Source: Anisakis pegreffii
Taxonomy: Eukaryota > Nematoda > Chromadorea > Rhabditida > Anisakidae
Assembly (NCBI GenBank): GCA_035041965.1
Contig: JAPYMA010001902.1
Coordinates: 1 to 64,000, forward strand
Length of the DNA: 64,000 bases
Direction of reading: 5' to 3'
The notes under the pieces are model-generated. The model saw nothing but the letters and a program-made list of their open reading frames with translations, was not told where the DNA came from and made no database searches. A program made the position numbers and the translations under genes. Position 1 is the first letter of the stretch. Every line of letters starts with the position of its first letter. Below are positions 1 to 13,600 of the stretch, in pieces.

Positions 1-32
1 ACTTTACTTCGGGCTGATTGTATTTAGCTAGC

Positions 33-131
33 ATGTGTTATGAATGTGCAATGTATACATGGCGCGAACGTGGTGAATGCCCAATTTGTCGCAAGAAAAT
101 CAATGATGTGATCAAAATTTATCGTTCTTAA
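33..131 (+). pseudogene. 3' fragment of the neuralized-like RING exon
   Basis: The fragment encodes the last 32 residues of the neuralized RING finger, from MCYECAM through the C-P-I-C pair to the terminal IYRS and stop. It matches the final exon of the intact gene on the other arm exactly. The preceding part of that exon (first RING half, KCGHTS) is absent: sequence identity stops at base 33, and an in-frame TGA lies at 15-17. The 3' flank, including a possible AATAAA at 600-605, is duplicated too. On its own this is a truncated, probably non-functional copy created by the inverted duplication or by a mis-join. Confidence 0.85.
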
Positions 132-2239
132 TATTCTCAGAGTTTTGGTTATCAGTGCTATGATGGACGTTACTCCTTCCTATTATTTGTCAGTATTAAC
201 ACAACACTTTTATTCAGTTCTATCTGTTTTTAATCGTTTCGTAAATTATCTCTCATAAATATCGTCAAATTTTACCCTACGAATTATTTATTGTATTATT
301 GAGACCGTTGTAATCATTTAAATCAATGTTCATCTCGTCGTTTGATGCTCAACCCAACGAATTGTTTTTAATTATTGTGCGATACATGTTTATGTGTTAT
401 GGTCAGTTGGTGTTTAGCTATATGTTTTAGTCGCGAACCCTACTTAATATTGACTGATCGGATCCATTCTGCAACTACCTACTTTCTAAACTCATGTATG
501 AAACTGTTCAGTTCACTCAGTGGCAGAGATTTTGGTAATGACGGCAAGTCGAGTATTGTATCGATCCCAATCGTTCCATTAATTTATGTTTTTATTTCAA
601 ATAAAAGTTCTTGATTTTATTTATTTTCATTCTGTTTCGTTTACCATGCCAAGACTGTTCATTTCATTGTACCACAGCTGCTCAGTGTAGCGCACTAGCC
701 ACAGCTTAAGTTATCGCTGCTTATCTCTTCCGTTTACCAGTCAGTCTGTTCATATCGTATTGCTCAAACAATTTTCACTAATCCTCACCACTCAACACTT
801 GTCTAATATTTGTCTCATTCTATTTTATGCTTCCATTTGATGACGTTTCGTTTTTGAGTGGTTTAGCGAAAAGATTGTTTTGTTTAATTTATTTTCTATA
901 TGTGAATCGAAAATGTCATTGTTTTTTCACACTCTGTTTTGCCTTTGTCTGTAGGGTAAAAGTTTTCATTAAGTTATCACCACTTTTTTTGCTGTATGTA
1001 AGATATGTAATATCTTTCATTAGGTGATTAACACCTTTTTTGCGATTTGTAAGATCTCTGCACTTATCATTGAATGATTTGTGTATTCGTTCAGTTATTT
1101 TTTGATCATTCATTTATCTGCCATCCACTGATGTTCCATTAATTTGATCGCGCATTTCCGCTCTCTGATATCATTCATTCATAATATCATCTATGCAGCA
1201 AACCTTATTGGAGTAATGCGCAAACTCTACACAGTTTCATGTTTCTTCTTCTGTGTCGCATAATGATATCGTGTAAGCCATCATTTTTTATGTTTATTTA
1301 ATTCAACTTGCTCTGATGATATTCATTCAAAGAGAATGTGATGTGAACGGCAAAACGAATTACTGCATATTCAGTCGATTAATTTCAGCAATAATCGAAT
1401 TAGAGTGATTTCTTTTGTTGTTTGGTTTAATTAGTTTGTCAGTTAGAATCATGCTAATTAAGCAATAAAATAGTTATGTGAAGCAACAGTTCTCACCTAA
1501 CTTGAAACTTCTAACGCTGTTATACTGTAGACGAATAATTACAAAGTGTATGATGAAAGGATATTTGTTGATTTGCAACAATGAAATGATTGAATAATTA
1601 CTTGACTGATTCGTAATATGCCAGGATGTCAGTTATCATTATATGTTCATCGTGATGGTCCATTGACTGCTTTTAGCATTTTATGTGATCGATATTGTTC
1701 GTATTTGTAGATGAAGTTGGTAATATTTGAATTTGAATGGTGTGTGGTGCAATTCTGACTGATGAAATATGCGGTCCGTATCAATGCGACAATAAATGAG
1801 CAATTAAATTTTCATACGAAAGTATCAATTGGTCATTGGTAAATGGTTTGTGCGCACGTTTATGCAAAGTTAATTTCTTACTGCTTTGTGTTTTGTTTTC
1901 GTTTGGCAAGAATTGTTTATTTATTTATTTGGTTGTTTTGATCAGACAACTGATTACTTACCGTGCTTATGTGGTGTGCTCTTTATTGAAATATTTCTTC
2001 GTACACATTAACTTCTCAATTTGCTCTTCTTCAATTCGTTTTTGTTTTAGTCCATTGTTACCTCTGCTGCTACTGATACATTCATTCATACAATAGTTTA
2101 GATAAGCTGAAATTGTCAATCGTTTGTTGTTCGTCCTTCTCGTGCTTCGCATTTATGAGGATATACTTGTTTGTTGATTTTTGTGCGGTGTACATTTGAA
2201 TTCATTTGATACAAACAGATTTTCTAGATAATAAATAAG

Positions 2240-2245
2240 TTTATT
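2240..2245 (-). terminator. AATAAA poly(A) signal, left claudin-like gene
   Basis: AATAAA on the minus strand lies about 34 bp after the stop codon of the left claudin-superfamily gene. It is mirrored at 17313-17318 for the right copy. Confidence 0.6.
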
Positions 2246-2278
2246 TTTTCAGTTTTTCTAATGATTCGACAATCAATT

Positions 2279-5200
2279 TCAAACATTCTCTTCGATAAAG
2301 CTCTCGTTATTCATCGTCGTCGTCAGTATTGAACAATTAGTTGTTGAGCGAGAAGACGGCGTTTGTGGTTGTAGATGCGATGATAAGGATGGTGGTTCAT
2401 TAACTGAGGATTGTTGTGGGGACTTCATGAAATTTTGTTGGTGCTGTCGGCTTTGTCTAAATTTAGGTAGTTTAAAATAAGGTGGCAATTGCGTTGATGG
2501 TGCAGGTGTTAGTGGTAAAGCGGTAGTAGAAGATTGAAATTGTAACTTGTTTTTTTGGGGCTGATTAGACTGCAATTTTGAAGGTGACTTTTGTGGCACC
2601 GATGGGTATGGTTTAGAGGTGGGGGGAAAGTGCATCATTTTTGTTGCACATACTAATGAGAGCGATGCAGGGGCGGCAGTGTTACTGGTGGATTCAGAAG
2701 GAGGCTCATTGAAATGACTGTGTTCAGTTGAAGTTGAAGATAGTGTCAGTTGTTTATTGGAGTTGTTATGATGAGAAGAAGTAAAGGATGATAGCAAAGT
2801 GGATTGCTTTTGAATTGGATGCTGAAGATTGACATTAGTTGCATTTGATGACGAATGGAGTGTAGCTGCTTGGCAGATGAATGGTGAGTTTTCATTGTTA
2901 CTGCCTGCAATTTGAGGATGAGCCGAAAGTGGATGAGTTCGAGATTGCGGTTCAAATTGAACTTGACGTGCGATTATCGACCTGTGTGATAAGGGTGATG
3001 AAGGGGGCGGTGGGTAGAGGCCACACAACGAGCCACGTTTTATTGATTGATGTTGGAATTGGAGCTGAGGTGGTGGTGGTACTGGAAGGGCGACATTTTG
3101 AAGCTGCTTTTCGGAAAATTTGTTGAACGTGTTATTATAATTACTGGTATTATTATTATTATTATTATTGCTATTATAATTATTACTATTGTTATTACTG
3201 GTCGTGTTAATAGCAGCAGTGGTATTAGGATTGGTCATAGTTGCAGCATTCGATGCTGCATTTGTTAAACACCATGAACGTTTTTCAGCTTCGGCACGTT
3301 TCACTAAAAAAAACCAGCTGTCAATTAGTCATTGTGCATGCGGGCACTGTCGTGCTGTACCATTCATTTTTTCCGAAATATCCGTCGAGATTTTAGAGAA
3401 ACTTTGCTCTTTCTTAGGAATCAAGATAAGTATAAAAGTAAAAGCTAATTGTAAGCCTAGGAAGTCGGGATGTTCAGAAAGAAGGAACTGTCCAATTTAA
3501 GCGTTCGTTTATACAGAAAGATTTTCAGGTGGAGACAGGCTATCAGCCGATGCCATATGCGATGGATTGCATTCGTAATGTGCATACGAGTGAAGCTTTG
3601 TCAATACATATGAACGTTTATGTGAATGATGAGATGTGTAAGGTGAAATAAAACATACTTTTTGATTCGAGTCCCGGTACAACTTTCATTTTGTCGATTG
3701 CTGTTGGATAACGACGAAAATATAGAAATGCATGAAAGCAGGCGCACATTTGCAACGGTAAGAATGATAAGGATGAGAAGAAAAACGAATACCCTGAAAA
3801 ATAGTAAATTATATGATTGAAAGTTGTGATTGGAATGAAGCTGGTAGTAGTCAGCAGAAGGAAAGCAAGAGAGCGATCTGAAGTTAAATCTAAGAATTTA
3901 TTGTGTTTCTACATTTCGCAAAATAAAATTTGCATTTTTACATTTTACATTAAATTTACATTTACAAATTGTAATATTTTGTATGGAAAAATGAAACTCT
4001 AAAAAGTACATTTTTCAGCCCTCGAAAGTATGTCTTTTCGTCTAACAACAGTCTCTTTAGAAGTTCTCTAGCGAAAAAATTTATTGGGAGCTAGCTGAGT
4101 CAAATTTTTTTTCGTCTCAGGTACACTAATGCTCGACTTTGGGAATCTTTTTAGTCCCATTCTATAAAATCGTGATTTTTTTCATTGGAAGCAGTCCATG
4201 AAGAAGTTCATGGGAAGAAAAATTATGTTGAAAGATCGCTTTATCTGTTTTGTTTCTTAGGCCCTTTATTTAAGAAAACATTTCGACACAGCCACATTTC
4301 AGACTGATTTTTTTGGAGCGAATTTTCAGACGGATTGTTTTTTGATTGTAATGCGCTTTCCAAGAGGTGAGACCTTAGAATTTATGAAATCCAAATATCG
4401 CAATTTATAGCGCCGTAATCGAAACAGAGATTGATTCAAACTAACTATTTTGAAGAGAAATTTTATATAGGTAGTTTCCGGATGGGATGGCGTATTTTTT
4501 TGCGCTGAGACCTTATAAATTCTGATGTTCAAGAAAAGTCGTCACCCTGATCTACGTATGTAAATGAATACCGTGAATTGTGCAGTGTGCATCAATGATA
4601 TACACATTGATTTAATTGAATAAACCGGGCGCCAAATGTTGTTAATGAACTAAGTTGATCGATCTAGTGAAGGAATTATTTGGTGGAATTGATTTTCCGA
4701 GTATTGATTTAGTGTGGTTGATCATGTTACTTGGTCAGTTATAATTTTTTCCAGGAACGGTTGACAAAGATGATTATGCGAGCAGTACATGGTGTCGGAG
4801 TAATTACTGTTAATATAAGATGATAACAGTAGCAGTAATGATGTAATATGAGATGCTTGCACAGTATTATGTTGTGTGTGTTCGATGTTTTTTGATGAAT
4901 GAAATTAAAAACTGAATTGATTTTATCAAACCGTATTCGAAACCAAATTTTGATGGTTCTCCAGCAGCGTTCGGTTTCATTCGTGGAGCCAATTCGTCAT
5001 CAACAACACACACGAATTGTAGTACACCCATTAAAATGACCAATCCTTCAAAATGTTAACATTCATATTGTTACAACAAATACCTGTTATTATCAGTATA
5101 TAATTTGTAAAGAGTCAGTTTCAACCTGCATGTTGGAATTTACTCTTCAAAGTTCTAGCAAGTTCCAATTCAGCCCCGGAAGGTATTTTATGCTAGTATT

Positions 5201-7875
5201 CCTTCACGCCGGTCCAAAGCTCCGAATGGTGAGGATTGTGTAGGTAAATGGCAATCCAAAATGAAGGTGGCATTGCCAACACAATAAGATGAGGTTTACT
5301 ATCGCAACCAATACGAACATCTATTATCATGTCTAATCTTCTTAATTCATTAATGATATCACTATTTCAATGGAGTAATGCACCTTTATGTATAGATACA
5401 TGGAATGATTCACTTGATGTACAAACCTCCACATATATATAAAATTGCTGAAACAATTGTGCATGAGCTACGTTCGATATGTCCAAATGTGCCTAAACAA
5501 AAGGCTGAGTAGCAAATTGCAGTACCAATTACATGCATTAATGCTGGTATCGCTAAACGTTCTGAAAATGGAATATTATACAATACTTACTCAAATATAA
5601 TAGCAATTAATTGCTCATTCAAAATTCCTTCATCTTATCCAAAACGTTCGTCGAAGTCAACTCAGAGAGTTCATTCAATCTCTACTCAGAGTGCATGCCA
5701 GAAACCCTGGAGTCCTTTTTGATCTGAAGATTTGGTCAGTTTGTTCTCCAAGCTTTTGCACGTAAGCGTGCTTTTTTTAATGGAAATGCGTTTGTCTTTC
5801 AAAGTCTCACATTTCGAGTGGGTTATATGGACGCCAGAAAAGTCAAAAATATGAAATTCCTGTGAACCAGGTTATGTTCAATGAGTTGGAAGACATGTTA
5901 CTGATAAATTGTAATTAATGAATAAGTAAGCACTAAATTTTTAATGATAATATTTGGTGATATTGAAGTATCTTCCAACGATTGTTCAATTCAACATACT
6001 CACTTTCAATTGCTAGCGTTGCTGAACTAAAATCTGTGAGATCATCACCTGTGAAGATTGGATTCCAATGGCATTGTAGCTCTATTTCTTTCCCTTAAAT
6101 TTCAAAAGGTAAGAATGATAATAATAATTATTATTACAATTATTATTATTATTATGCGAATAATAATAACAGTAACAACAATGATAATTATAATTATATC
6201 AATGACTGATAATACCATAATTCTGCCTTTAATCCTACGATCGTCTGAGGTTTTGAGTCACTGTCTCGATTCATCATTAAACTCCCAGTTTCAAGTATAA
6301 CATGCTCAAGGAATTAATGTTAAGCAACGAGAGTTCATTACGATGATAACTTACTAGATAAATACGAAGAAATATCGTCGGTGTCATAGATACTTTCAAT
6401 GTGTTTTCGACACATCTGCAAGTAGCCAGCACTATATTGGAAAACGGTTTCCTAAAATCAGTACTGGTTGTTTATTTGTGCTTCTCAATGTTTCCGATGA
6501 ATTCTTTTACCAAAACTGAATGCTTAGTTTAAACTCTAAGATCTATACTTCAGATGGAAGGAACAAGCCTAGCAATCAAAACCGTGAATATGACTCGAGG
6601 TTCAGAGCTAAATTCTGTCACGTCTAAATATAGTTTCTACAATGGACAGTTTCGATGCTAATTTGTCGTCAATTTGTCATCGAAACTGTGCCTCACTTTA
6701 GTGGGAGAGAGAGAAAGAGAGCTACACTCTAGAATGCGCCTCTAGTCTACTCTTATTTGGCCCATTAATTGAAACTATTGAAATAATGGTAACAATCACA
6801 GTCTATTATTGACCCACCATGAAATCACCATTTTCGTTGGTTTTATTAATTGGCCTCGGTTCAGTGATATGCACCCAGCCGTTCGTGAAGATTGGTATAG
6901 AATGTAGACATATTACTATAATGCCAATAATAGTTGTGAATGACCATAACAGCGTATCTGTACAGCGAATATTTATTATCGTCTAAAATCCATTATTATA
7001 CATTACTATTAATTTTATTATTACGATTATTATCATTACTATTATTATTACATTATTACTATTATTATTATATTATTACTATTATTATCGTGTTATTACT
7101 GTTATTATTATATTACTATTATTATCATTGTTATTATCATTATTGTTTTTGTTATCATTATTACAGGTTTTTTTGTTGATCATTTCTAAAACACTAGAGT
7201 TCTTTAATTGCTTATAATTCAGCATCATAGGTCAACAGATTGCAATCAGGGGCATTTCACAATTCAAAATTCATTTATAATTCATGCGTGGGCGGCTGTG
7301 TTGTTGCTGTATCATAAACTAAGTCATTGGTGGAGGTTTTCTTAGAATTCGCTTTGAAGTGATAATGAACGAATTCTGTTAAAAATTTGGATTGCCTGAT
7401 GTGAGAAAGGGATGAGCGATTCAATGAATGTATGATATCAGGCAGCGAACAGAGTTGGAAATGAATCGGTTTTCATCAGTAGTTATCCACCGAGCATCCT
7501 ATCGATGACTATCAAAATTCGATTTTTCGAGGCAATCGACCGATTATTCGCTTTCGATGGCCATTTAAGTCTCGGTGGTCATTACTTTTTGTAACTACCA
7601 AATGACCAACCACTTTGGTGACCACCTATTTCCGGATGCCGTCCAATTTTTAGAGCCACCAATTAAACTCTACTAATGAGGAAGGAAATCAACAACTAAC
7701 TAGCCTGTAAAATGCGTTTACTGAATGTTGAAGAAGAGTGTGCGGTGGTTGTCGTTGATAGCGTTGTTAAAAGCAATGCATCTGAATCTAGTTGATGACT
7801 TAGTTTTGAGGTCTGATGATGATGCTGGTGGTCTTTTCTGATTTGTCCATATTGCCGACTAAGATTAAGGTTCAT
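2279..7875 (-). CDS. Claudin-superfamily (TARP/stargazin-like) membrane protein, left copy
   Basis: Exons on the minus strand, 5' to 3': 7722-7875, 6818-6957, 6355-6415, 6004-6093, 5427-5561, 4932-5045, 3659-3793, 2279-3303. All phases join, giving 617 residues. The protein is the same as that of the right-arm copy, whose entry describes it in full: four membrane segments, a claudin-type first extracellular loop, and a long Asn/Gln/Ser/Pro-rich cytoplasmic tail ending in EENV. The left copy reads away from the palindrome centre. It lacks the transposon that interrupts intron 6 of the right copy. The polypyrimidine tract before its last exon is one base shorter (8 versus 9), which should not affect splicing. 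The gene is complete and looks functional if the arm is real. Confidence 0.8.
6110..7170. repeat. ATT/ATC trinucleotide-rich tracts in the left arm
   Basis: Two simple-sequence tracts made mainly of ATT, ATC and TAA triplets occur near 6110-6190 and 7005-7170, mirrored at 12379-12459 and 11399-11564. They sit in introns of the claudin-like gene. They produce poly-Ile or poly-Leu/Tyr open frames that are not genes. Confidence 0.85.
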
Positions 7876-10693
7876 TTGTTGTTTTGTTTACAGCACTGAA
7901 ATTGAAAATTTTTAAATGGATTTAATATTAGTTGAAGTACAGTACGTTAATGAAACAAATGATTATTGACCAAATATCGAAAAAATCTTATTATCATTCT
8001 TATCATTGCTATTACTGCAAATTGTAGTTCAGCACAACTGCAGAATATTTGAGAATAAATGTAAGAAGTCAAATATATGAAACATTCGTGGTAATGTTAT
8101 TGTTGGTGTTGCTGCTGTTGCTATGTTGCTATGGAGGACGAAGAAATGATCTGACCGAATAAGATGTTTGAACCAAAGATGGTCGAAGGAAAAGTGGATG
8201 ATGAATAAATTGAAGTGGAGAAATTAACCAGACAGTGGTGGTTGGATTTAGGTTTGTTCGCATCGGTTCTATGTAGCACTGAGGTAAGTTTCTAAGCATT
8301 TCGATTAAGAGGATGTTAAGTTTAAAGGTGTTTGCGTTGGAAGTGCCTTAATGGATATTGAAAGATGGAAATAAATTTGATGAAATAATATGAATAAAAA
8401 TATGGATATATGAAAGAGACCGAAATGTATGCGTGTTATTATTTGATGAAAAGTTGAATATTTGTGGTAATTACAAGGGGGAAGTCATGAATGAGTTGAA
8501 AAGCAAATGATATAAAATAGAATGAAATTAAAAATGCAAGTGAATTTAGTTGATATTAGTAAAAGAGGCAATAGTAAGTAGTTTGTCTGGAGTTGAATGA
8601 CTGAACTAACTGAATATAGCTCATCTTCGATTGGCCATATTGTTGCTGGCTAAATGTTGGTAGGTAAATGGATATGTATATGTGTGTATGAATGGGTAGG
8701 AGTATAATATCTAAGCTTGCTGCTGCTAAGATAACATGCTGTTAAGAGCGTGCATTTATTTGTCTTACACGCTTGTTAGATCTCGTTTAAGGCTGTTCAC
8801 TTGGGCTTAGTTTGTTTGTTAGCCGTCTATTGCCATATATAACAACCTGGGCCAGCATCACTGAATTTGGCTAGCTTTGGCTGCGTTAACGGCGGAGACA
8901 TCCTTTCACTTTGCAAATCGATGAATATGAATTTACTCAAAGAACGTCAGCATCAGATTCTGAGCTTGAACGCATGCGTTTCAGCAGTAAATGTTGCTTG
9001 TCTTATATTCATTAGCGTACCAACTGCATTACATTTATTCATTTATTTATTTACTTGTTCCATTGGTTATTTTATTTATTTTTATAATCTGTCACTGTTG
9101 CGACAGATGCCGTGGATACGTATTGGGATGAGATGATAATAATGGCACAGTATGATAAACGATTAATCTCCAAGTTTTCAATCAGTTACGCTCTCTGAAT
9201 GTAGCCGTAACATCCATCCATTCGTCATCTTGTATCCATCTAGATTATATCAGTTGGTTGATTGAAGAATGGATATATATATATATATATATATATCCAT
9301 TCTTCAATCAACCAACTGATATAATCTAGATGGATACAAGATGACGAATGGATGGATGTTACGGCTACATTCAGAGAGCGTAACTGATTGAAAACTTGGA
9401 GATTAATCGTTTATCATACTGTGCCATTATTATCATCTCATCCCAATACGTATCCACGGCATCTGTCGCAACAGTGACAGATTATAAAAATAAATAAAAT
9501 AACCAATGGAACAAGTAAATAAATAAATGAATAAATGTAATGCAGTTGGTACGCTAATGAATATAAGACAAGCAACATTTACTGCTGAAACGCATGCGTT
9601 CAAGCTCAGAATCTGATGCTGACGTTCTTTGAGTAAATTCATATTCATCGATTTGCAAAGTGAAAGGATGTCTCCGCCGTTAACGCAGCCAAAGCTAGCC
9701 AAATTCAGTGATGCTGGCCCAGGTTGTTATATATGGCAATAGACGGCTAACAAACAAACTAAGCCCAAGTGAACAGCCTTAAACGAGATCTAACAAGCGT
9801 GTAAGACAAATAAATGCACGCTCTTAACAGCATGTTATCTTAGCAGCAGCAAGCTTAGATATTATACTCCTACCCATTCATACACACATATACATATCCA
9901 TTTACCTACCAACATTTAGCCAGCAACAATATGGCCAATCGAAGATGAGCTATATTCAGTTAGTTCAGTCATTCAACTCCAGACAAACTACTTACTATTG
10001 CCTCTTTTACTAATATCAACTAAATTCACTTGCATTTTTAATTTCATTCTATTTTATATCATTTGCTTTTCAACTCATTCATGACTTCCCCCTTGTAATT
10101 ACCACAAATATTCAACTTTTCATCAAATAATAACACGCATACATTTCGGTCTCTTTCATATATCCATATTTTTATTCATATTATTTCATCAAATTTATTT
10201 CCATCTTTCAATATCCATTAAGGCACTTCCAACGCAAACACCTTTAAACTTAACATCCTCTTAATCGAAATGCTTAGAAACTTACCTCAGTGCTACATAG
10301 AACCGATGCGAACAAACCTAAATCCAACCACCACTGTCTGGTTAATTTCTCCACTTCAATTTATTCATCATCCACTTTTCCTTCGACCATCTTTGGTTCA
10401 AACATCTTATTCGGTCAGATCATTTCTTCGTCCTCCATAGCAACATAGCAACAGCAGCAACACCAACAATAACATTACCACGAATGTTTCATATATTTGA
10501 CTTCTTACATTTATTCTCAAATATTCTGCAGTTGTGCTGAACTACAATTTGCAGTAATAGCAATGATAAGAATGATAATAAGATTTTTTCGATATTTGGT
10601 CAATAATCATTTGTTTCATTAACGTACTGTACTTCAACTAATATTAAATCCATTTAAAAATTTTCAATTTCAGTGCTGTAAACAAAACAACAA
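7876..10693. other. Shared bidirectional upstream region of the two claudin-like genes
   Basis: This 2.8-kb stretch between the two divergent start codons is itself a perfect inverted repeat, so both gene copies would have identical 5' regions. On each side an acceptor (AATTTCAG) lies about 20 bp before the ATG (10671-10673 on the right), fitting spliced-leader addition or a 5' UTR intron. No other gene was recognised. An 89-residue open frame at 8867-9136 and its mirror copy look like chance. Confidence 0.6.
9271..9298. repeat. Palindrome 1 centre, (AT)n with zero spacer
   Basis: GG followed by an uninterrupted AT dinucleotide run and CC is perfectly self-complementary. The dyad axis falls between 9284 and 9285. 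There is no unpaired loop sequence. Confidence 0.95.
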
Positions 10694-13600
10694 ATGAACC
10701 TTAATCTTAGTCGGCAATATGGACAAATCAGAAAAGACCACCAGCATCATCATCAGACCTCAAAACTAAGTCATCAACTAGATTCAGATGCATTGCTTTT
10801 AACAACGCTATCAACGACAACCACCGCACACTCTTCTTCAACATTCAGTAAACGCATTTTACAGGCTAGTTAGTTGTTGATTTCCTTCCTCATTAGTAGA
10901 GTTTAATTGGTGGCTCTAAAAATTGGACGGCATCCGGAAATAGGTGGTCACCAAAGTGGTTGGTCATTTGGTAGTTACAAAAAGTAATGACCACCGAGAC
11001 TTAAATGGCCATCGAAAGCGAATAATCGGTCGATTGCCTCGAAAAATCGAATTTTGATAGTCATCGATAGGATGCTCGGTGGATAACTACTGATGAAAAC
11101 CGATTCATTTCCAACTCTGTTCGCTGCCTGATATCATACATTCATTGAATCGCTCATCCCTTTCTCACATCAGGCAATCCAAATTTTTAACAGAATTCGT
11201 TCATTATCACTTCAAAGCGAATTCTAAGAAAACCTCCACCAATGACTTAGTTTATGATACAGCAACAACACAGCCGCCCACGCATGAATTATAAATGAAT
11301 TTTGAATTGTGAAATGCCCCTGATTGCAATCTGTTGACCTATGATGCTGAATTATAAGCAATTAAAGAACTCTAGTGTTTTAGAAATGATCAACAAAAAA
11401 ACCTGTAATAATGATAACAAAAACAATAATGATAATAACAATGATAATAATAGTAATATAATAATAACAGTAATAACACGATAATAATAGTAATAATATA
11501 ATAATAATAGTAATAATGTAATAATAATAGTAATGATAATAATCGTAATAATAAAATTAATAGTAATGTATAATAATGGATTTTAGACGATAATAAATAT
11601 TCGCTGTACAGATACGCTGTTATGGTCATTCACAACTATTATTGGCATTATAGTAATATGTCTACATTCTATACCAATCTTCACGAACGGCTGGGTGCAT
11701 ATCACTGAACCGAGGCCAATTAATAAAACCAACGAAAATGGTGATTTCATGGTGGGTCAATAATAGACTGTGATTGTTACCATTATTTCAATAGTTTCAA
11801 TTAATGGGCCAAATAAGAGTAGACTAGAGGCGCATTCTAGAGTGTAGCTCTCTTTCTCTCTCTCCCACTAAAGTGAGGCACAGTTTCGATGACAAATTGA
11901 CGACAAATTAGCATCGAAACTGTCCATTGTAGAAACTATATTTAGACGTGACAGAATTTAGCTCTGAACCTCGAGTCATATTCACGGTTTTGATTGCTAG
12001 GCTTGTTCCTTCCATCTGAAGTATAGATCTTAGAGTTTAAACTAAGCATTCAGTTTTGGTAAAAGAATTCATCGGAAACATTGAGAAGCACAAATAAACA
12101 ACCAGTACTGATTTTAGGAAACCGTTTTCCAATATAGTGCTGGCTACTTGCAGATGTGTCGAAAACACATTGAAAGTATCTATGACACCGACGATATTTC
12201 TTCGTATTTATCTAGTAAGTTATCATCGTAATGAACTCTCGTTGCTTAACATTAATTCCTTGAGCATGTTATACTTGAAACTGGGAGTTTAATGATGAAT
12301 CGAGACAGTGACTCAAAACCTCAGACGATCGTAGGATTAAAGGCAGAATTATGGTATTATCAGTCATTGATATAATTATAATTATCATTGTTGTTACTGT
12401 TATTATTATTCGCATAATAATAATAATAATTGTAATAATAATTATTATTATCATTCTTACCTTTTGAAATTTAAGGGAAAGAAATAGAGCTACAATGCCA
12501 TTGGAATCCAATCTTCACAGGTGATGATCTCACAGATTTTAGTTCAGCAACGCTAGCAATTGAAAGTGAGTATGTTGAATTGAACAATCGTTGGAAGATA
12601 CTTCAATATCACCAAATATTATCATTAAAAATTTAGTGCTTACTTATTCATTAATTACAATTTATCAGTAACATGTCTTCCAACTCATTGAACATAACCT
12701 GGTTCACAGGAATTTCATATTTTTGACTTTTCTGGCGTCCATATAACCCACTCGAAATGTGAGACTTTGAAAGACAAACGCATTTCCATTAAAAAAAGCA
12801 CGCTTACGTGCAAAAGCTTGGAGAACAAACTGACCAAATCTTCAGATCAAAAAGGACTCCAGGGTTTCTGGCATGCACTCTGAGTAGAGATTGAATGAAC
12901 TCTCTGAGTTGACTTCGACGAACGTTTTGGATAAGATGAAGGAATTTTGAATGAGCAATTAATTGCTATTATATTTGAGTAAGTATTGTATAATATTCCA
13001 TTTTCAGAACGTTTAGCGATACCAGCATTAATGCATGTAATTGGTACTGCAATTTGCTACTCAGCCTTTTGTTTAGGCACATTTGGACATATCGAACGTA
13101 GCTCATGCACAATTGTTTCAGCAATTTTATATATATGTGGAGGTTTGTACATCAAGTGAATCATTCCATGTATCTATACATAAAGGTGCATTACTCCATT
13201 GAAATAGTGATATCATTAATGAATTAAGAAGATTAGACATGATAATAGATGTTCGTATTGGTTGCGATAGTAAACCTCATCTTATTGTGTTGGCAATGCC
13301 ACCTTCATTTTGGATTGCCATTTACCTACACAATCCTCACCATTCGGAGCTTTGGACCGGCGTGAAGGAATACTAGCATAAAATACCTTCCGGGGCTGAA
13401 TTGGAACTTGCTAGAACTTTGAAGAGTAAATTCCAACATGCAGGTTGAAACTGACTCTTTACAAATTATATACTGATAATAACAGGTATTTGTTGTAACA
13501 ATATGAATGTTAACATTTTGAAGGATTGGTCATTTTAATGGGTGTACTACAATTCGTGTGTGTTGTTGATGACGAATTGGCTCCACGAATGAAACCGAAC

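Larger units (their letters stand above)
33..9284 (+). repeat. Left arm of large palindrome 1
   Basis: This stretch is the reverse complement of 9285-19525. Pairing runs from A33 opposite T19525 to the centre. The pair sum is 18569 near the centre (left positions above about 4508). It becomes 19557 outside the right-arm transposon, and 19558 beyond a one-base homopolymer difference near 3306/16245. All open frames I compared between the arms translate identically. The first 32 bases of the window do not continue the match, so the palindrome edge is visible here. The arm holds a neuralized 3' scrap and a full claudin-superfamily gene. Confidence 0.95.

Noticed and set aside
6940..7179. Poly-Leu/Tyr open frame and its mirror at 11390-11629
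   Set aside because: Translation of an ATT/ATC trinucleotide tract overlapping a claudin-like exon on the other strand.
8867..9136. 89-residue frame duplicated at 9433-9702
   Set aside because: Two identical copies only reflect the palindrome; no splice context, no family, Phe/Leu-rich composition.
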